NCBI GenBank assembly: GCA_015956445.1
Contig: WIUZ02000007.1
Span: forward strand, 992,001-1,056,000
Origin: Thelephora terrestris
Taxonomy: Eukaryota > Basidiomycota > Agaricomycetes > Thelephorales > Thelephoraceae
Length of the DNA: 64,000 nt
Direction: 5' to 3'
The position numbers were made by a program, and so were the translations under genes. Positions 22,740-34,904 of the stretch are shown here, piece after piece (position 1 is the stretch's first letter; each line of letters begins with the position of its first letter). Below the pieces are notes generated by a model, which was not told where the DNA came from, ran no database searches, and saw nothing but the letters and a program-made list of their open reading frames with translations.

Positions 22740-25700
22740 CTATCCACCCGGACCCGGATCTTGCGGCTCATCTTCCCCAAAGATATCCAAATACCCGGCC
22801 GTCCGAGCCTTGTTTCCTGCCTTCTTCACAACGTAATCCCGCAAGCCACTTTTCAGTCCCGGTTGCTTCTCGACAAGGTCCTTGAGCTGCTCCTTGGGCA
22901 GCTGCAACAAAGCGCCGAAGCTAGCCGGCGCGATCACCTTCGCACAGACGATGAATCCCTCCCAAAGCGGTCCATTCATCCAGATCTTCTTGGTGATCAA
23001 GCGCGAGAGCAGGGTGGTTGACACGAAGCCTACCAGCGACTTGTACATCTTCACGGCCTGAATCACCTAGAGAAAGAACCACCCTTGTGAGGCTTGATCC
23101 TACCCGCTTCATCATCTACCAAAACTCACCGTGCGTAGGAAAAGTGTGGGCAAAACCGGCTCGTCCACGATCTGTTGCATGACGACGGCCAAGATCTCTG
23201 ACCTGTAAATGTCGGCCATCGAGAAGCATATCCCGATTGCTGAGAAAGTGGCAAATTCATTGTACACATCACAATCCCACCACCAGCGCAATGAAAGTAC
23301 GTACCTTCAATGGTGCTCTTTAACCCGATCTCCTTCTCCTTCTCATGCAAGACGACCATTAATTCTGCAGGAGTGAATAGCTCGCTCTGCCTGACCCGGG
23401 GAACGTTCGAAGTAATGGTCCCAAACGATTGCGGGGGTGTCGTAACGATCGAACTGAACACAGACCGGACCACCTTGTTTGGTTCCGGCGTTCCGTTGAG
23501 CATTGAAACGATACGGGGTAAATGCCGTAGGATATCAGCCTGTCAAACCCCGCTCAACAACATTCATTACCTGGGTAACAACCAAACCCATACCTTATCC
23601 ATTTCGGCGATTATGGGGATCAAGAAGTGTGCATCTAGGTCTCTCTCCGAAACTAGGGCTTTGACCAACGTCACGAGCTGCGTGCTAGGTCTGCCACTGT
23701 CCGTGAAGATCGTAACGATCCTCAGGGCAAGCGATTCCGACCCGTTAGGGAAAGTCCGCAGAAGTGTCAGTAATCTCCCATGCGAAGAACCAAGGGCGCG
23801 AACGAGAGGGCTGATGAGTCCCTGGATCTGTTCCTGGACCGAAATGTGCATTTGTCCGTACGCAGCGAATATCCTGCGTAAATCAATATAAGTCAATTGA
23901 CTGGTACGGGTAAAAATGAAAATCACTGACTCGTCGAGGAACTCGGGAACTTTGACGGTCAAGGCAAACATGAGTTCCACATGCTGCAGAACCTGGCTCC
24001 TTTCTGCCGGGAGTTGAAGGGTACTAGACAAGTATGGTGTTTTAATCAAGGCTTCTGTGGGTAGTTGCCCATCTTCCATATTGTCTTCCGTCCCCGTGGT
24101 TCCGGTATCGACGTCCATTCTCTCGGTATTAGGACGGGGGGACTGCAATCGCCTGAGTAGCTTCAGCGCAAACTCCCGTATGAGGCTGTCCATAGGCTGC
24201 ATATCAGGTACCCAACGCTTGATCGTGTTGATGGCCGCCCCTCGGGTGATCTTTTCTGGGTACACACAAGTTAGTACTCCTGCATAGGATGCAGGGGTAA
24301 AAGTACCTTCATGCGTGGTCAACTCCAGTAAGACTCTCAAAGCTTCGTGCCTCAGCGTTGGCCTTGACGAGACAAACTCCCTCAGAGTGCTGAAACCAGC
24401 CGACATCCTAAACAACAATAATCTCAACGAGGGCGTCCAACGGAGAGAGAGAGAGGCTGTGCATAGGGGCTCGAAAGCCAGACTAACCGTTCTTCATCTA
24501 CGCACAAATCTCTCAGTAGACTCATGATGTCCGTCGGAACGGCAGGCAGGTCTAACAGGAATTTGGAGAAGGCTCGATCTTTGGCATCTAAATGCGTCTG
24601 AAATGCAGCTACGATCTGATTAAGCCAAATATCATAATTAGGTCGCTAAAAAGGTCATCGACGCGCGCCCCCGACGAACGAACAATCAGCGTCTGTTTTT
24701 TTTGTTTCTCGAGAAAAACGAGGCGAGTATTTGTTGGGAAGGAGGGGGGTACTCACCCAGTTTGGATCGGTACCGCTTCGTACTCGATCGTTGTACCATT
24801 CCTCGTTCATCCACACCGTAGCGAGTCGCACCCTATAAGAGTTTCCAAATGGCGTAATCAGTATCTCGCGTTCTTTCGACAACCACGAGATACAGTCCCC
24901 GTCAAGACGCAATGCTCACCTCGAGTGGAAATCATCCATGACATATGTACACAACGTCTGCCTCATCCGATCTTGCCTTCCGTAGAAGTTCAAATCCACG
25001 AGACCCTTCCCCTCTGATTCGTCCATCTTCTCCTTTTCTGCCTCAATTGTCGCCTCGTCCACCGGGGGTTCAACGAGCCTCGTCACTAACCTGACCATGA
25101 GAAGCATCCACAGGTCTGCACTAGATGCGCTCTCCGCGAAATCGCTGCCGCACGTCCAGATTCTCGTAACAGATTCTCTTATCAGGAGATCACGATCCTC
25201 TTCCGAGAACTCCCTCGGCGGAGGCAACTTGAAATCGACCATCTGCAACCCTCCACCAACGCCTGCCGCTCCGCCGATGACTTCCCCATCACCTAGGGCG
25301 ATATTTTGTTGAATTGTCGCGCCTGCTCCCTCCCCCACAGCTGCGATCATCTCCCCATCACCAGACAGCTTTGTAAAATTTTGTCATCAATTTTCTGTAT
25401 CTGGTAGCTTCCCTGCATATCGCGACAGGATCGCGGCGACTTACCTCTTGGTTTAAACGGTCTGGCTCATACTCAAGGTCCACTTCATCGATGTCCATCT
25501 TTAATGGATCCACCGGTTCCTTGATAGGGGCCACTTCAACTTCTGGCGTAGGCTCATGATCGATTTCGGGTAGCTTCACAGGAGGGGCGATGGGCGTTGG
25601 CGCCTTTATTTCTGTAGAAGGTCCAGCTACCGCAGTCACCGGGGCGGAGGCCGCTTGACTCTGTCTGTACGCCTGGATCAGCGCAAGTAAAGCGGGTTCT

Positions 25701-27277
25701 GTGAAGGCCTGAAGGTTGGCAACAACCAAGTCTGTGATCAACGAGGCGGGTAGCTGGGTGAAATCAACGGTGGCCAAGAAAGACGTAGTGGCATCGTTTT
25801 CATGTTCGAGTTTGGGACGTTTTGGATCAGATGGCTCTTCCGACAGCGAAGAAGGGGGTTGCTGACGCTTCCGGTTGGACTCTTGAAGAGCAAATTTCCG
25901 AGCTTTTTCATCAGCGGCGGCCTTTTCCATACGTGCATTCTGAAGGGCGATTGCGTCGTGAATCTGAGACGCGAACGGTTGACCGTTAGGGTGTCTTGGA
26001 AGCTCCTGTCAGAACACTGCAAGGCAATCTACCGCCGGGACGATTAAAGCAAGCCCTTACCTCGAAATATTATATAATAAGATCCTAACTGCCTTCTCTA
26101 CGCTGCGGATGTTTGACGCTGGGAGGCCGGCCAGCGACGCTGGAGTCCATTTGGATAAGGTCAGGACAATCCAGTTCGCAAACGCTGGTCGGAGTTTCAC
26201 GAGGTTTCCCATACTATTCAGTATAGCGGAGAGCAGGTCCACGTTGTTCGCCATGAAACGTAAGTCACCCAAACCCTGAGCAAACAACGTGATGATGGCC
26301 TCGAGCAACTTCATCCCCTCGGCTTCTAACGCCTGAACCGGGATGAACGGGTGGTCAGGAGGACACAAGGACAGGTTCGGATCGTTTTTGTTTTGGAGCT
26401 ATGGAAGGGAGATGTGAAGGGACGTTCATATCAGCATCAGATGAAAATGAAATCATGTATAGTAACCCGGCGGTTCCCTCAGCTTGGGCGCGGATATGAG
26501 AGGGAGTGGGGAGGAGGAACGTACCCTAGGATCGGTGACACCTCTAGTTTGGACCAGAATGACCCTCTGCATGAACTTGATAGCCGCTATTCTGGCGCTT
26601 GCGGGGGTGTGTTGCGCGTACACCATTTCCAATACCCGGCTTTTCGCGTTGTTCAATACGTCCCATTGCTGTCGGTAATTTCGGTTCGAACACCTGTGAG
26701 GGGGAAGGGGGAAGACGTTTTAAAGATTGGGCATCAGCATACCAAAAAAAAACGGCCAATCGCGTGGTTATGCGTAAGTAGGAAACGATCTTACAGTGAA
26801 CGGAACAGCAAAGGATAGATTGTGCCGAAACACCCTATCACAGTCTTGACGGTTTGGGCATTATGATCGTGCAAGAGCATCGCGAGGGCTTCGAGCGACT
26901 GCGCGGACACTGTTTCACACGACCACCCAGAACGAACGATGAGAGCAAAAAACGATGGGATTTCAGAAATGTATATTCCAAGGTAAATAGAACACAGAGG
27001 GGGGAGGAGGGCACTGACGGTTTGTCCTGACCTCCATACTCAATGGGGAGCGACATATCGCGAAATGCAAGAGATCCAACACCCAACGTTTCAAGAGAGA
27101 GTCGTTCGCGCCCGTCACGTTCTTGAGGAGGGTCGTACATAAGATGGGAATTGGCTGGGGTCGGGCTTCGAGGGATTCGCGTAGGGTGGTGAGGAGGTCG
27201 GCTTGCTCCTTTGAATCTGGCGGGGCTGCCAATGCGGCAGAGAGTGACTGAAGCGGGTCTACGACTGGAGCTGCCAT
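22740..27277 (-). CDS. PTA1: Symplekin / PTA1-like scaffold of the mRNA 3'-end processing complex
   Basis: A long - strand gene with many short introns, starting at the ATG complementary to 27275-27277 (MAAPVVDPLQSL). The N-terminal part contains helical HEAT-like segments (LTTLRESLEARPQPIPILC, DSLLKRWVLDLLHFAICRS, MNNVDLLSAILNSMGNLV-like), the region that binds the Ssu72 phosphatase in known symplekins. A charged, proline-rich stretch with KRPKLEHEND lies in the middle, near 25500-25830. The C-terminal Symplekin_C region reads TLREFVSSRPTLRHEALRV, then LREFALKLLRRLQ, ALTVKVPEFLDESVIFIF, LALRIVTIFTDSGRPS, KIWMNGPLWEGFIVCAK, FGALLQLPKEQLKDLV, ending DPGPGG. Symplekin/Pta1 holds together the cleavage and polyadenylation factor in the nucleus and is essential in yeast. 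Its start is only 188 bp from the divergent VMA10 start. Confidence 0.9.
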
Positions 27278-27465
27278 CGGAACTTGAACAAAACCAAATA
27301 TTTCTTCGCCCTCGCCTGGCCGACAGAGGCAAAATAGCCTGTGGAGGGTGGGTTGAAGGCTGTAGGACAACGCGCAAGAGACGCCCAAGATCAGTACTGC
27401 CCGTGACCGCCGCGTCACGTTGTGTGACACCGCCTCCTTCCTCCCCAGAACCCGTCACAGACCTC
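27278..27465. promoter_or_regulatory. Divergent promoter between PTA1-like gene and VMA10
   Basis: The two start codons face away from each other and are separated by 188 bp, so both promoters and both 5' UTRs must share this space. No TATA box is evident. Factor sites were not identified. Confidence 0.6.
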
Positions 27466-27992
27466 ATGGTAATCATTCCGTTTCGCTTTCAAAGGGAGAT
27501 TATTTAATCTTATGCGCAGGCTGGTCAATCTCAGAACATTCAAACACTTCTCGAGGCAGAGAAAGAGGCTCAGAAGCTGGTACAGCAATCACGCCAATGT
27601 ATGGACTCCCTGCGGTCCGTTCATCCTGAAGCATTCACCCATCTAGCTATGCAGACCGCACACAAAGGCTCAAAGATGCCCACTCGGAAGCGACCAAGGA
27701 GATAGAGGACTACAAAGCCCAGAAAGAACAAGAATTCAAGTCCTATGAGGCGTCTGTACGTACAATCTTATCAATCCGGTGCGATGTGTTTCAAACCGAT
27801 CGTCATGGTCGACAGCACACAGGAAACACACAAAGTGTACAGGCTACTGTAGACAAGGAAACCGACGCCAAACTGCGCGTGATTTCTCAGCAATACGAAA
27901 AGAACAAGGACGCAGTGGTCAAAAAGTTGCTCGATCGGGTGATACTCGTCCAACCAGAATTGCATCGTAACCTCGAGAAGCTCGAGGAATAG
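27466..27992 (+). CDS. VMA10: V-type proton ATPase subunit G
   Basis: Four exons (27466-27468, 27520-27598, 27655-27755, 27816-27992) sum to 360 nt and encode 119 residues plus stop, close to yeast Vma10 (114). The first exon consists of the ATG alone: intron 1 follows directly and the next exon continues AGQSQNIQTLLEAEKEAQK. Further residues are LVQQSRQYRTQRLKDAHSEA, TKEIEDYKAQKEQEFKSYE, and at the C-terminus VVKKLLDRVILVQPELHRN. The long amphipathic helix with EKEA and the RTQRLK-A core is typical of subunit G, which pairs with subunit E as a peripheral stalk linking V1 and V0. The enzyme acidifies vacuoles and endosomes. The tiny start exon makes this gene easy to miss in automated annotation. 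Confidence 0.93.
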
Positions 27993-28325
27993 ATCCATGG
28001 CCTGTCACTTCGACACTTTGTATCTACGACACCCCTATTACTTCCACGAGCTGCCACGTACTAATTACATCCAATGCAACACACCCTCATGATACCACGC
28101 GTATGTACGGAATCATGGGCATAAAGAAACAAGCGCCAGTTTACTCCCTCAAGGGAGATGTCTTTGGCGGAAAAAAGTCGTGAGGAAATGATAGATAGTA
28201 GAATTGGAGCAAAGTGCAACAGCGATTGCGAGAAATAAAGCAACAAGAGAGGATCAGGTGGATGTGAATATACAAAACAAACATACTAGATGAAGGAGGT
28301 ATAGGAACAGAACGCCAGCAACGGT
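27993..28325. other. Convergent 3' spacer
   Basis: Sequence between the VMA10 stop and the stop of the Zn2Cys6 regulator, which point towards each other. It should contain both 3' UTRs. No gene or repeat seen. Confidence 0.5.
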
Positions 28326-30958
28326 TCACCATTCTCTGGCTTTAGATAATGGGGGAAATGCTGATTTCGGGTCACTATTAGTCCGCCTGTTATCGAACGA
28401 ATCCAAGAGTCCGACAGATTTCAGCGAAGGCAAGGTTCGCCTCTCTGAATCGGCGGGATACCTCGAGCTTATGGGGGGTGGTTGGTGAGGGTCATCCGTA
28501 TCGTCAACGGGGACGATCGATGACGACGACGATATTGTCGAAGGGAGCCCCCGGAAGCTGAGATGCCTTCCGATCGCATGACCTGAGGATGGACCAGCAG
28601 TGGTCTTCCGAGTTTGACCTGCCTCTAATTTCCGAGCCTCGTTGTGTTTTCGCCACGTCTCAGAGATTTCACAAGCTTTCCACCCCCAAACGGTCTCGAA
28701 GTTGCTGTCTACGGCAAGCATTGTAGGGTGATCCTTGAAGTACCTGCTGACGATCCACAAAGAAGGAGCGACTAGGAGGCGAGACAGTCGGTGAAGTGAA
28801 ACGCGTGCTGGTGTCAAGTTAAAATACTCACTGAGGTAGTTCAAGTTCTTCGCCCGTGAACCAACGGATTCGAGTACCCGTAGACAGCGATCCCCGGCGT
28901 CGGCAGCCTCTTTCGGAATGCCGGACTCACCACCTCTGAACCGTTTTTGCATTTCCTAATAGAGAAGACAGCGGCGACCGATTAGTTGGAAAGTTGCCAT
29001 CGAAATGACTGGACAATGTACCGAGGCAGCAGACATTTCACAGCACGAGTGGAGAGCGTGCATATAGAAGAAGCACCACGGGCCCGTGTTCGCTGGTGTC
29101 TCGTACATTGAGTTCATGATGTGTAAATTTTCTTCGGTGTACCGGAGGTGGTCAGGTAACGAGCTTTCCCATTCCTGTGTGATTCGCGCGTCAATAGCGC
29201 TCCACAAATAAGAGGTGTGTGCAGGATGAGAGAACCTTTAGCGCTTTTTTCGCCTCCTGCATTGCAGAAACGAATCGATCGTTGTCATCAACAATTGCTA
29301 CCCAGATAAATTCGAATTTGTCAAACACTGATCCGAAAGAACGGAAGTCAAAAGCTGTTAACTCACAAACGGCGTCCTCCATTTGCGAAAATAATGCCGT
29401 GATTCTGGTGAGGTGGCCGAACTCTGATACGTAATTGGTCTTTGGTGCCATTTCGTCCAGATATTCTGAGCAGAAAACCGAAAACACATGAGCATCCGAA
29501 TTCACAATCAGGCGCCGGTACTTACCGGGGGCCTGGGACTGAATCCCAAGCTCGAAACTCGTTTCGTCCACCGGAAGCCGCATGAGCATACCCTCCGTGC
29601 TGAAGCGCCTGACATTCCTTGTGCACGCGGTGCTGAGGACGTGTAGAAAATAGATGACCCAATAACACCTCCGCGCACATTCACGTTCCGTCATACGGCT
29701 CATCTCATCGATGGTCGGCTTCGGCGGCAAGGGAGGACTCTCGGGTGACGCAATATCCAGTGTTTCAAAAAGGATCTTGGCAGCGATGTCTTGATTAGGG
29801 GGGTTATCATTAGTGGGGCCACGAGGTTTGGTGGGAAAATCGCGTACCGAGATATCGATAACATTTGGTCCAAGAGTACTGGGCAACGACGTCGTGCATT
29901 TCGAGTAGGCATAAAGCTTGAACGGTCTGGAGATTGGCCTCGCAGATCAATCTCCCGGAAGAATCAAATAAGATATTGAGTGCGTCCTCATAGAACTTGA
30001 TTCCGGCCAACCGGGGAGGTTGGGATTTGACCTGCGGTGATTGGGAGAAAGGTGCGGACATTGCGCACATGGCCAAGATAAGATGGGACGCGACCCTGTT
30101 TTGGCTTAGAGCAGCCATAAATGTCGGTTTATGGATAATCATCCGGCCCGGATGGCAATGCGCGAAAAACACTAGTACGCGTGGGGTTTCTCGTGAGATA
30201 AACGAACCGAAGGAGGAATCAATGGAGAAAACGCGCACAGTTGACGAGATCACGGACTATGTTGGCCTCGAGGCCGGCGGGTCGCATAAGCGCGTCAGAT
30301 GTCCATTGTGAGCCTGAACCAGGGGATGTCCCTGGGTCAGATCCTGACCGTCGACGCTTCCTTGATGTTGGCGGTAGAGTGAAAGCATTGGAGGAAGAAG
30401 GGGTGAGAGTATATGATATTTGCGCTCGCGGTGGGTCGTGGACAACAACCTCTTGCAGCTGCCCCACGTCCCGTATATCATCTCTGAAACGGTTGTGCAG
30501 AGGATCGGAACCTTTAGGTGCAGGAACAGGGCGGCCAGAGGAATCGGTGTATGTACACTCCTTGGACGCGAAGAAACTGAGGAGGCAAAAAAAGTCGTCG
30601 TTAGCGCGTTTGCATAGTCACCCAGATCTGTTGGGGCGGTCACCAATTGCTACACGGTGCTAGTTACAGTGGGCCTCGTCAATATATGGATCCACGCATC
30701 GAGAGGGAACCGGGCGCACCAGTTCCGTCACACCGTCGTTTGCTCTTATGACAAGCATCACAGGCCTCGAGAGAAGGTTGGTTGAGGGAGAAGAACGGCG
30801 AGGGAGAAGATAGAAGGGGGGGTCACCTTTGCCAATCGCTTTCTCTTGGGGTTCTTCATGAACGAGACTTGAATTGGACCTGTTTGCTGGCCATTGCCGT
30901 CGCCGGGGGGGTGGGTGGACATGGAGGTGGAAGTGCTCTGGGATGTTTCAGGACTCAT
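28326..30958 (-). CDS. Zn2Cys6 transcription factor with fungal-specific regulatory domain
   Basis: A - strand gene with several introns, starting at the ATG complementary to 30956-30958 (MSPETSQSTSTSM). A basic stretch KNPKRKRLAK leads into the binuclear zinc cluster, whose cysteines are spread over three exons and after splicing fit C-x2-C-x6-C-x5-C-x2-C-x6-C (CDACHKSKRRCDG, PCSNC, KEC). A linker SSGRPVPAPK follows. The middle shows the fungal_trans domain: HPTFMAALSQNRVASHLILA, ALCLLEMHDVVAQYSW, RRCYWVIYFLHVLST, and LPVDETSFELG. The tail is S/P-rich and ends KAREW. Such proteins bind CGG-type sites as dimers and regulate sugar, nitrogen or secondary metabolism. No target can be inferred; the neighbours are housekeeping genes rather than a pathway cluster. 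Confidence 0.88.
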
Positions 30959-31269
30959 GGAGGGGGGAAAGGGGAGGAGAAGGTACGCTGGTTCAGGTGA
31001 TCGCCCAGGTGAAAAGGTATTCGAGACAAAGTCGCCGATTGGATGCACCGTCGGAAGCAGTAATGATCCCCGTAGGCATCCTCGCGATGGCTACCGGCGG
31101 AGAACCAAGAATCACGAATTCCCCATTCTGATCAGCGGCCGGTCTAGTCCGGGCCTCGGCATGTCCCTCTCCCCTTCACAAAGCACTGCTTCGAACCGAA
31201 GAGCAGAGCAAGCAAAACAGTTGCCGTCGGCTGTCCATTTCATCGTAATCTACACCTCTACATATCAGA

Positions 31270-31788
31270 TTAATCGAACAACCCAAAGCCCATGTCGTCG
31301 TCCGACTCTTCCTAATCGCAGACTTTGAGTGAGCAACAGCGTGTAATGGTTCGGTCAGACAAACCTTCTCTTCCTCTTTCTTTTCCTCCTTCTTCTCTTC
31401 GGGTTCGCCGCCGCCGCCACCTCCTCCGCCAGCAGCAACAGACACGGCCCCTCCACCTCCCCCGCCAGAGGGAACCTGAGAAAGCGATGGTCACCCCCGG
31501 ATCAAAGACACGCATGTCAATCAAACTTACAGAAGACAGTTTTGCAGAGCCCTCAGCAATCAGCTGCAACCACGCACGAGATAATCAAGTCAGCGCGGGG
31601 GATGAGGTGCAATGATCAGGGCAACCGACGGTGTTGATGTCCTTGCCCTTCAACTCAGAAATCAATGTGTTTAACCGCTCGTCGTCTGCCTCAATGCCGA
31701 CGGCGGCGAGGACCTTCTTGACGTCCTTCGCAGTGGGGGAAGCGTTACCTCCAATCTGGAGAAGTAGGTAGGCAGCAATGTGACGCAT
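31270..31788 (-). CDS. Large-subunit ribosomal stalk protein P2
   Basis: Four exons (31630-31788, 31531-31563, 31365-31475, 31270-31311) give 345 nt and 114 residues. The N-terminal domain reads [36 protein letters not shown] and [10 protein letters not shown], then [17 protein letters not shown] across two introns. A glycine-rich hinge and an EEKKEEKK stretch lead to the invariant acidic end [13 protein letters not shown]. This is the P2 acidic stalk protein that recruits elongation factors to the 60S subunit. The first intron appears to use the donor GTCGGT, a weaker form than GTAAGT, chosen because it is the only one keeping phase. A CTAAC...GGCAG stretch just before the ATG suggests a further intron in the 5' UTR, probably from a GTATGA donor near 31946. 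Confidence 0.93.
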
Positions 31789-32120
31789 CTGCCGTCCCCG
31801 ACAGGTTAGGGTCCGGTTAGCTCCTTTTGTTGAGCTGTTACACACTTTGGATGATGTTTAAGTACAAGGCGATAGCCACAAATCACTGCATCGAAATGAT
31901 ATCAATGACCTTGAGGCGCGACACAGTCGGACAGGATCTCATACCTTTAATCCTCGAAGGAAGACCTGTGGATTCTATCCGGTGGATGTGATAACTTATG
32001 ATCGTGGACTTGTTTACCACCCGACCGTCAGCGGGATCGACTGTATAGTTCACCGGAATATTCCGTCCTCCCCTCAGACCATATCATCCACATCTCCAGC
32101 CCCCACTCGACATACCAACC
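31789..32120. promoter_or_regulatory. Divergent promoter of two ribosomal protein genes (P2 and S15)
   Basis: Start codons are 332 bp apart and point outward. This span must hold the promoters of both genes and a probable 5' UTR intron of the P2 gene. A GGTTAGGGTCCGGTTAG stretch at 31805-31821 contains a telomere-like TTAGGG word, but on the P2 strand the same bases form the CTAAC branch-point region, so it may be splicing rather than transcription signal. Confidence 0.6.
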
Positions 32121-32869
32121 ATGGCTGACGCTACCGACCCCCAACTCGCCGCCGAGCTCAAGAAAAAAAGGACATTCCGTACCTTCTCATACCGTGGAAT
32201 TGAACTCGAGAAGCTGTTGGATCTCAGCAACGAGGAGGTTCGTACTTCTGACTATGACCCCGGTCTTATTTCACTCACCTACCCTCTTCATAGCTTGTTG
32301 ATGTATGTTCTGCCTTGCACCTCTAAGTGGCCTTGTCCTTAATTGAGACCGTTGCCTCATCTTAGGTCGTTCATGCCCGCGCACGTCGGCGTTTCAACCG
32401 TGGCCTCAAGCGCAAGCCCTTGGGTCTGATCAAGAAGCTACGAAAGGCCAAAAAGGAAGCTCCCCCCAACGAAAAGCCCGCCGTGGTCAAGACCCACCTC
32501 CGGGACATGATCATTGTCCCGGAGATGATTGGGTCCGTTATCGGGATCTACAACGGCAAGGTATACCTGTTACCTATACCTCTCAATTTCGGCATCGAGA
32601 CTCAGCGCGGTGTTATTCAGGTTTTCAACTCAGTCGAGATCAAACCAGAGATGACTGGCCACTACCTTGCCGAGTTTTCGTGCTCATACAAACCCGTCAA
32701 GCACGGTCGACCCGGTGTACGTCTTTTTCCGTTCTCCGCCGACCACCAAATTAACAAACCTCCTACTCAAGATCGGTGCTACCCACTCTTCACGATTGTA
32801 AGTTCACACCCTTCATACTTGGAACGCCCATCTTACTTACGGCTCTTTTACAGCATCCCTCTGAAGTAG
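32121..32869 (+). CDS. RPS15: Small-subunit ribosomal protein S15 (uS19)
   Basis: Five exons (32121-32237, 32366-32560, 32621-32716, 32772-32797, 32854-32869) sum to 450 nt and encode 149 residues. Landmarks in order: [112 protein letters not shown], ending IPLK. This matches eukaryotic S15/uS19 along its full length. uS19 lies in the head of the 40S subunit near the A and P sites. The two last exons are very short (26 and 16 bp) yet keep frame and the conserved GATHSSRF-PLK tail, which confirms the splicing. It is divergent from the P2 gene. Confidence 0.96.
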
Positions 32870-34284
32870 ATGCACTTCGTATTTTATCTCATTCCATCAT
32901 GTTCCCTGTACCCTCGGTCGAAATTGATATGAATTGTACGCGTATCACAACTCTTCCGCGCATTTATCTACACAGGCGGAACCCTTGCTTGAGATCAGAA
33001 TTCAGGGTATTTTTCTCGGTTCGATATTCACTTGCCAGGTATGTATCTTGATCCAACTCATTCATTTTCAGGAAGTTCCATGGCAGGATGTTCATTTTGC
33101 CATTTAAACGAATCCCTGCCGTGTGATGGGTGTTACTGCCGCGGATAACTGAAGCCTGCGTGCGCCTCGCACACAGAAAGCTGAACGTTGAGCGTTCGAC
33201 ATTCAAAGACCGTGGTGCAATGGTCTCCATAGAACCCATCGAATAACGGGGGTTTTGGCGCAGAACCTCGCTGTCTGTTCAAATTCAATGGACGGTCCCA
33301 GTCCTGGACTGTGCCACGCTTTTCGGCCACATTGACTTGTCAGCTCATCAGGTTACATCGAATCACACCTCCCACGCAACAGCGAAAGGGCACTAACCCT
33401 CGTACCCGTGCCATCAAGGGAAAACAACTCAGATCCCCTAAGGGGGGTGTCGACGACATCACGATCGAATGTCTGCCAGTCAATGACTGGCCTCGGACTG
33501 GCCTGTGGGGAAGAAGCGTTACAAATTCATTTGCAAGGCAGCTGTACACGCCTACTCTAGGTGACTCAGTGAGTCCTAGTTAGTACTCATGCCCGGGGCG
33601 TTCGTCACGACCGGTTGAGGAACGTCGAGACGTTAGCCCAAGGACAGGTAGTACGTGAAGGAACCGTCGATGGAGGAGGACGGCCTTGTGAGGAGAGTAA
33701 ATCGTGGTTGATGTCACCTCAACTCTGCCTTGACCGATGGAACCAGCCCTGAGTAGACCGAATTTGAGCGTCGTTGGGTTCACTGCCGGCTCACCCCCCG
33801 TGAAAGCCCTTCACTCAGGAGACAAACGAAGGGGTGGTCGAGGCTGCTACACACTGCCAGATGGCGGGGCTCGGCTTCCCCACGGGCACCTACTTCGTCC
33901 ACAGTATATGCCTCCTGACCCGTTTATCACTCGTTGACACGATGCGCCAAGTTCCAGTGGCAAAAGCTACTGGATAATTTTGTTTACCAGTGCGAGGCCG
34001 CGGACGGCAATGCGCTCCTGGCCGGAGCGTATCCACATGCGTGTTACTCAGAAACGGGAGGACCCAGAGCGCGGAATGTCGATCAGTTCATTCTCCCAAC
34101 CTTTGCATTCAGTAAATGCTGGGAGTCTCACCGAAGTATGATGCAGATAGAAACAGAAACACAGGCTACCCAGACGAGTAATTTGCCCCCACTCCATAAT
34201 CCCACCCATCCCCAAGTTCAGAAGGGGGGTCACTGTTCGCCTTGGCTACTGTGTCACGACGACCGACGCAGCAACTCGAAAATC
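32870..34284. other. Gene-free spacer
   Basis: The first 150-250 bp are the likely 3' UTR of RPS15. Beyond that, to 34284, only short unrelated open frames occur on both strands and no repeat, RNA or regulatory structure was recognised. Confidence 0.45.
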
Positions 34285-34904
34285 CTACGACCTCGCAGCC
34301 AACGCCCTCAACCAATCATGAAACCCCTCGTCTATAATCGAAGGAAACCGTGTCTCTGTGGCTTCACCCTCCGCCCACGTGAACGCCCTCACCCTATGTC
34401 TCTCGACCAAGACGGCGTCAACCTGCAGCCAATCCACAAACCCCCATGCCCTCTTCCGCCTCACATGCTTCTCTAACCACTCTTCAAACTTCACGGGCCG
34501 ATCCTGCGCCTCGATTCCAGTGACTGCCCTCCTCGATTTCCAGATCAAGATCGACAAGTTGACATCGTGAGGGTGTTTGGCCGCTCGGGAGACCATAAAA
34601 TCAGAACATACCGGGAACGATTATAATGATAAAAAGAACAGGGAACTGATTAGATCTAGAGCAAATTGATCGGAATTTTTGGAGGTGATGGAGGATACGT
34701 ACACCCAGACGGCTCAGTTAGAACAACGGTGCGGACGCGTTCCATAGGCATGACCACGAAAGAGTCTGTGGGGTGGAAATGGCTGTTAAGAAAGGCCAGG
34801 TGAGGGCCATCAAACCGATTTTCGTAACGAACGTCCGCTTGCTCGAGACTCAATAATCTCTGCTGAAGCGGTAGTGGGAGGATATCGTTTATCGTCGCAG
34901 ACAT
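34285..34904 (-). CDS. Small hypothetical protein
   Basis: The - strand start at 34904 opens MSATINDILPLPLQQRLLS, continuing with EQADVRYENRFDGPHLAF, NSHFHPTDSFVVMPMERVR and TVVLTEPSG. The frame then meets a GTACGT donor near 34703 and resumes in AKHPHDVNLSILIWKSRRA, KFEEWLEKHVRRKRAWGFV, DWLQVDAVLVERHRVRAFT and ends FHDWLRALAARS. Both halves are strongly protein-like (aromatic and charged residues, no low complexity). The joint is uncertain: a single intron of about 115 bp ending at CCGAG keeps phase, but a small middle exon encoding a VLFIIIIVPG-like strand is possible. I do not recognise the family. There is no signal peptide or membrane span. Confidence 0.6.

Noticed and set aside
26838-27476. 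212-codon - strand frame across the PTA1 start and VMA10 start
   Set aside because: Runs through confirmed introns and the divergent promoter; the true PTA1 frame is a different one.
30959-31269. Possible small gene between the Zn2Cys6 regulator and P2
   Set aside because: Only frames overlapping the regulator's 5' leader and the P2 3' UTR; nothing coherent.
31805-31821. Telomere-like TTAGGG word near the P2 gene
   Set aside because: A single copy that coincides with the CTAAC branch-point region of a probable 5' UTR intron; not evidence of telomeric sequence.
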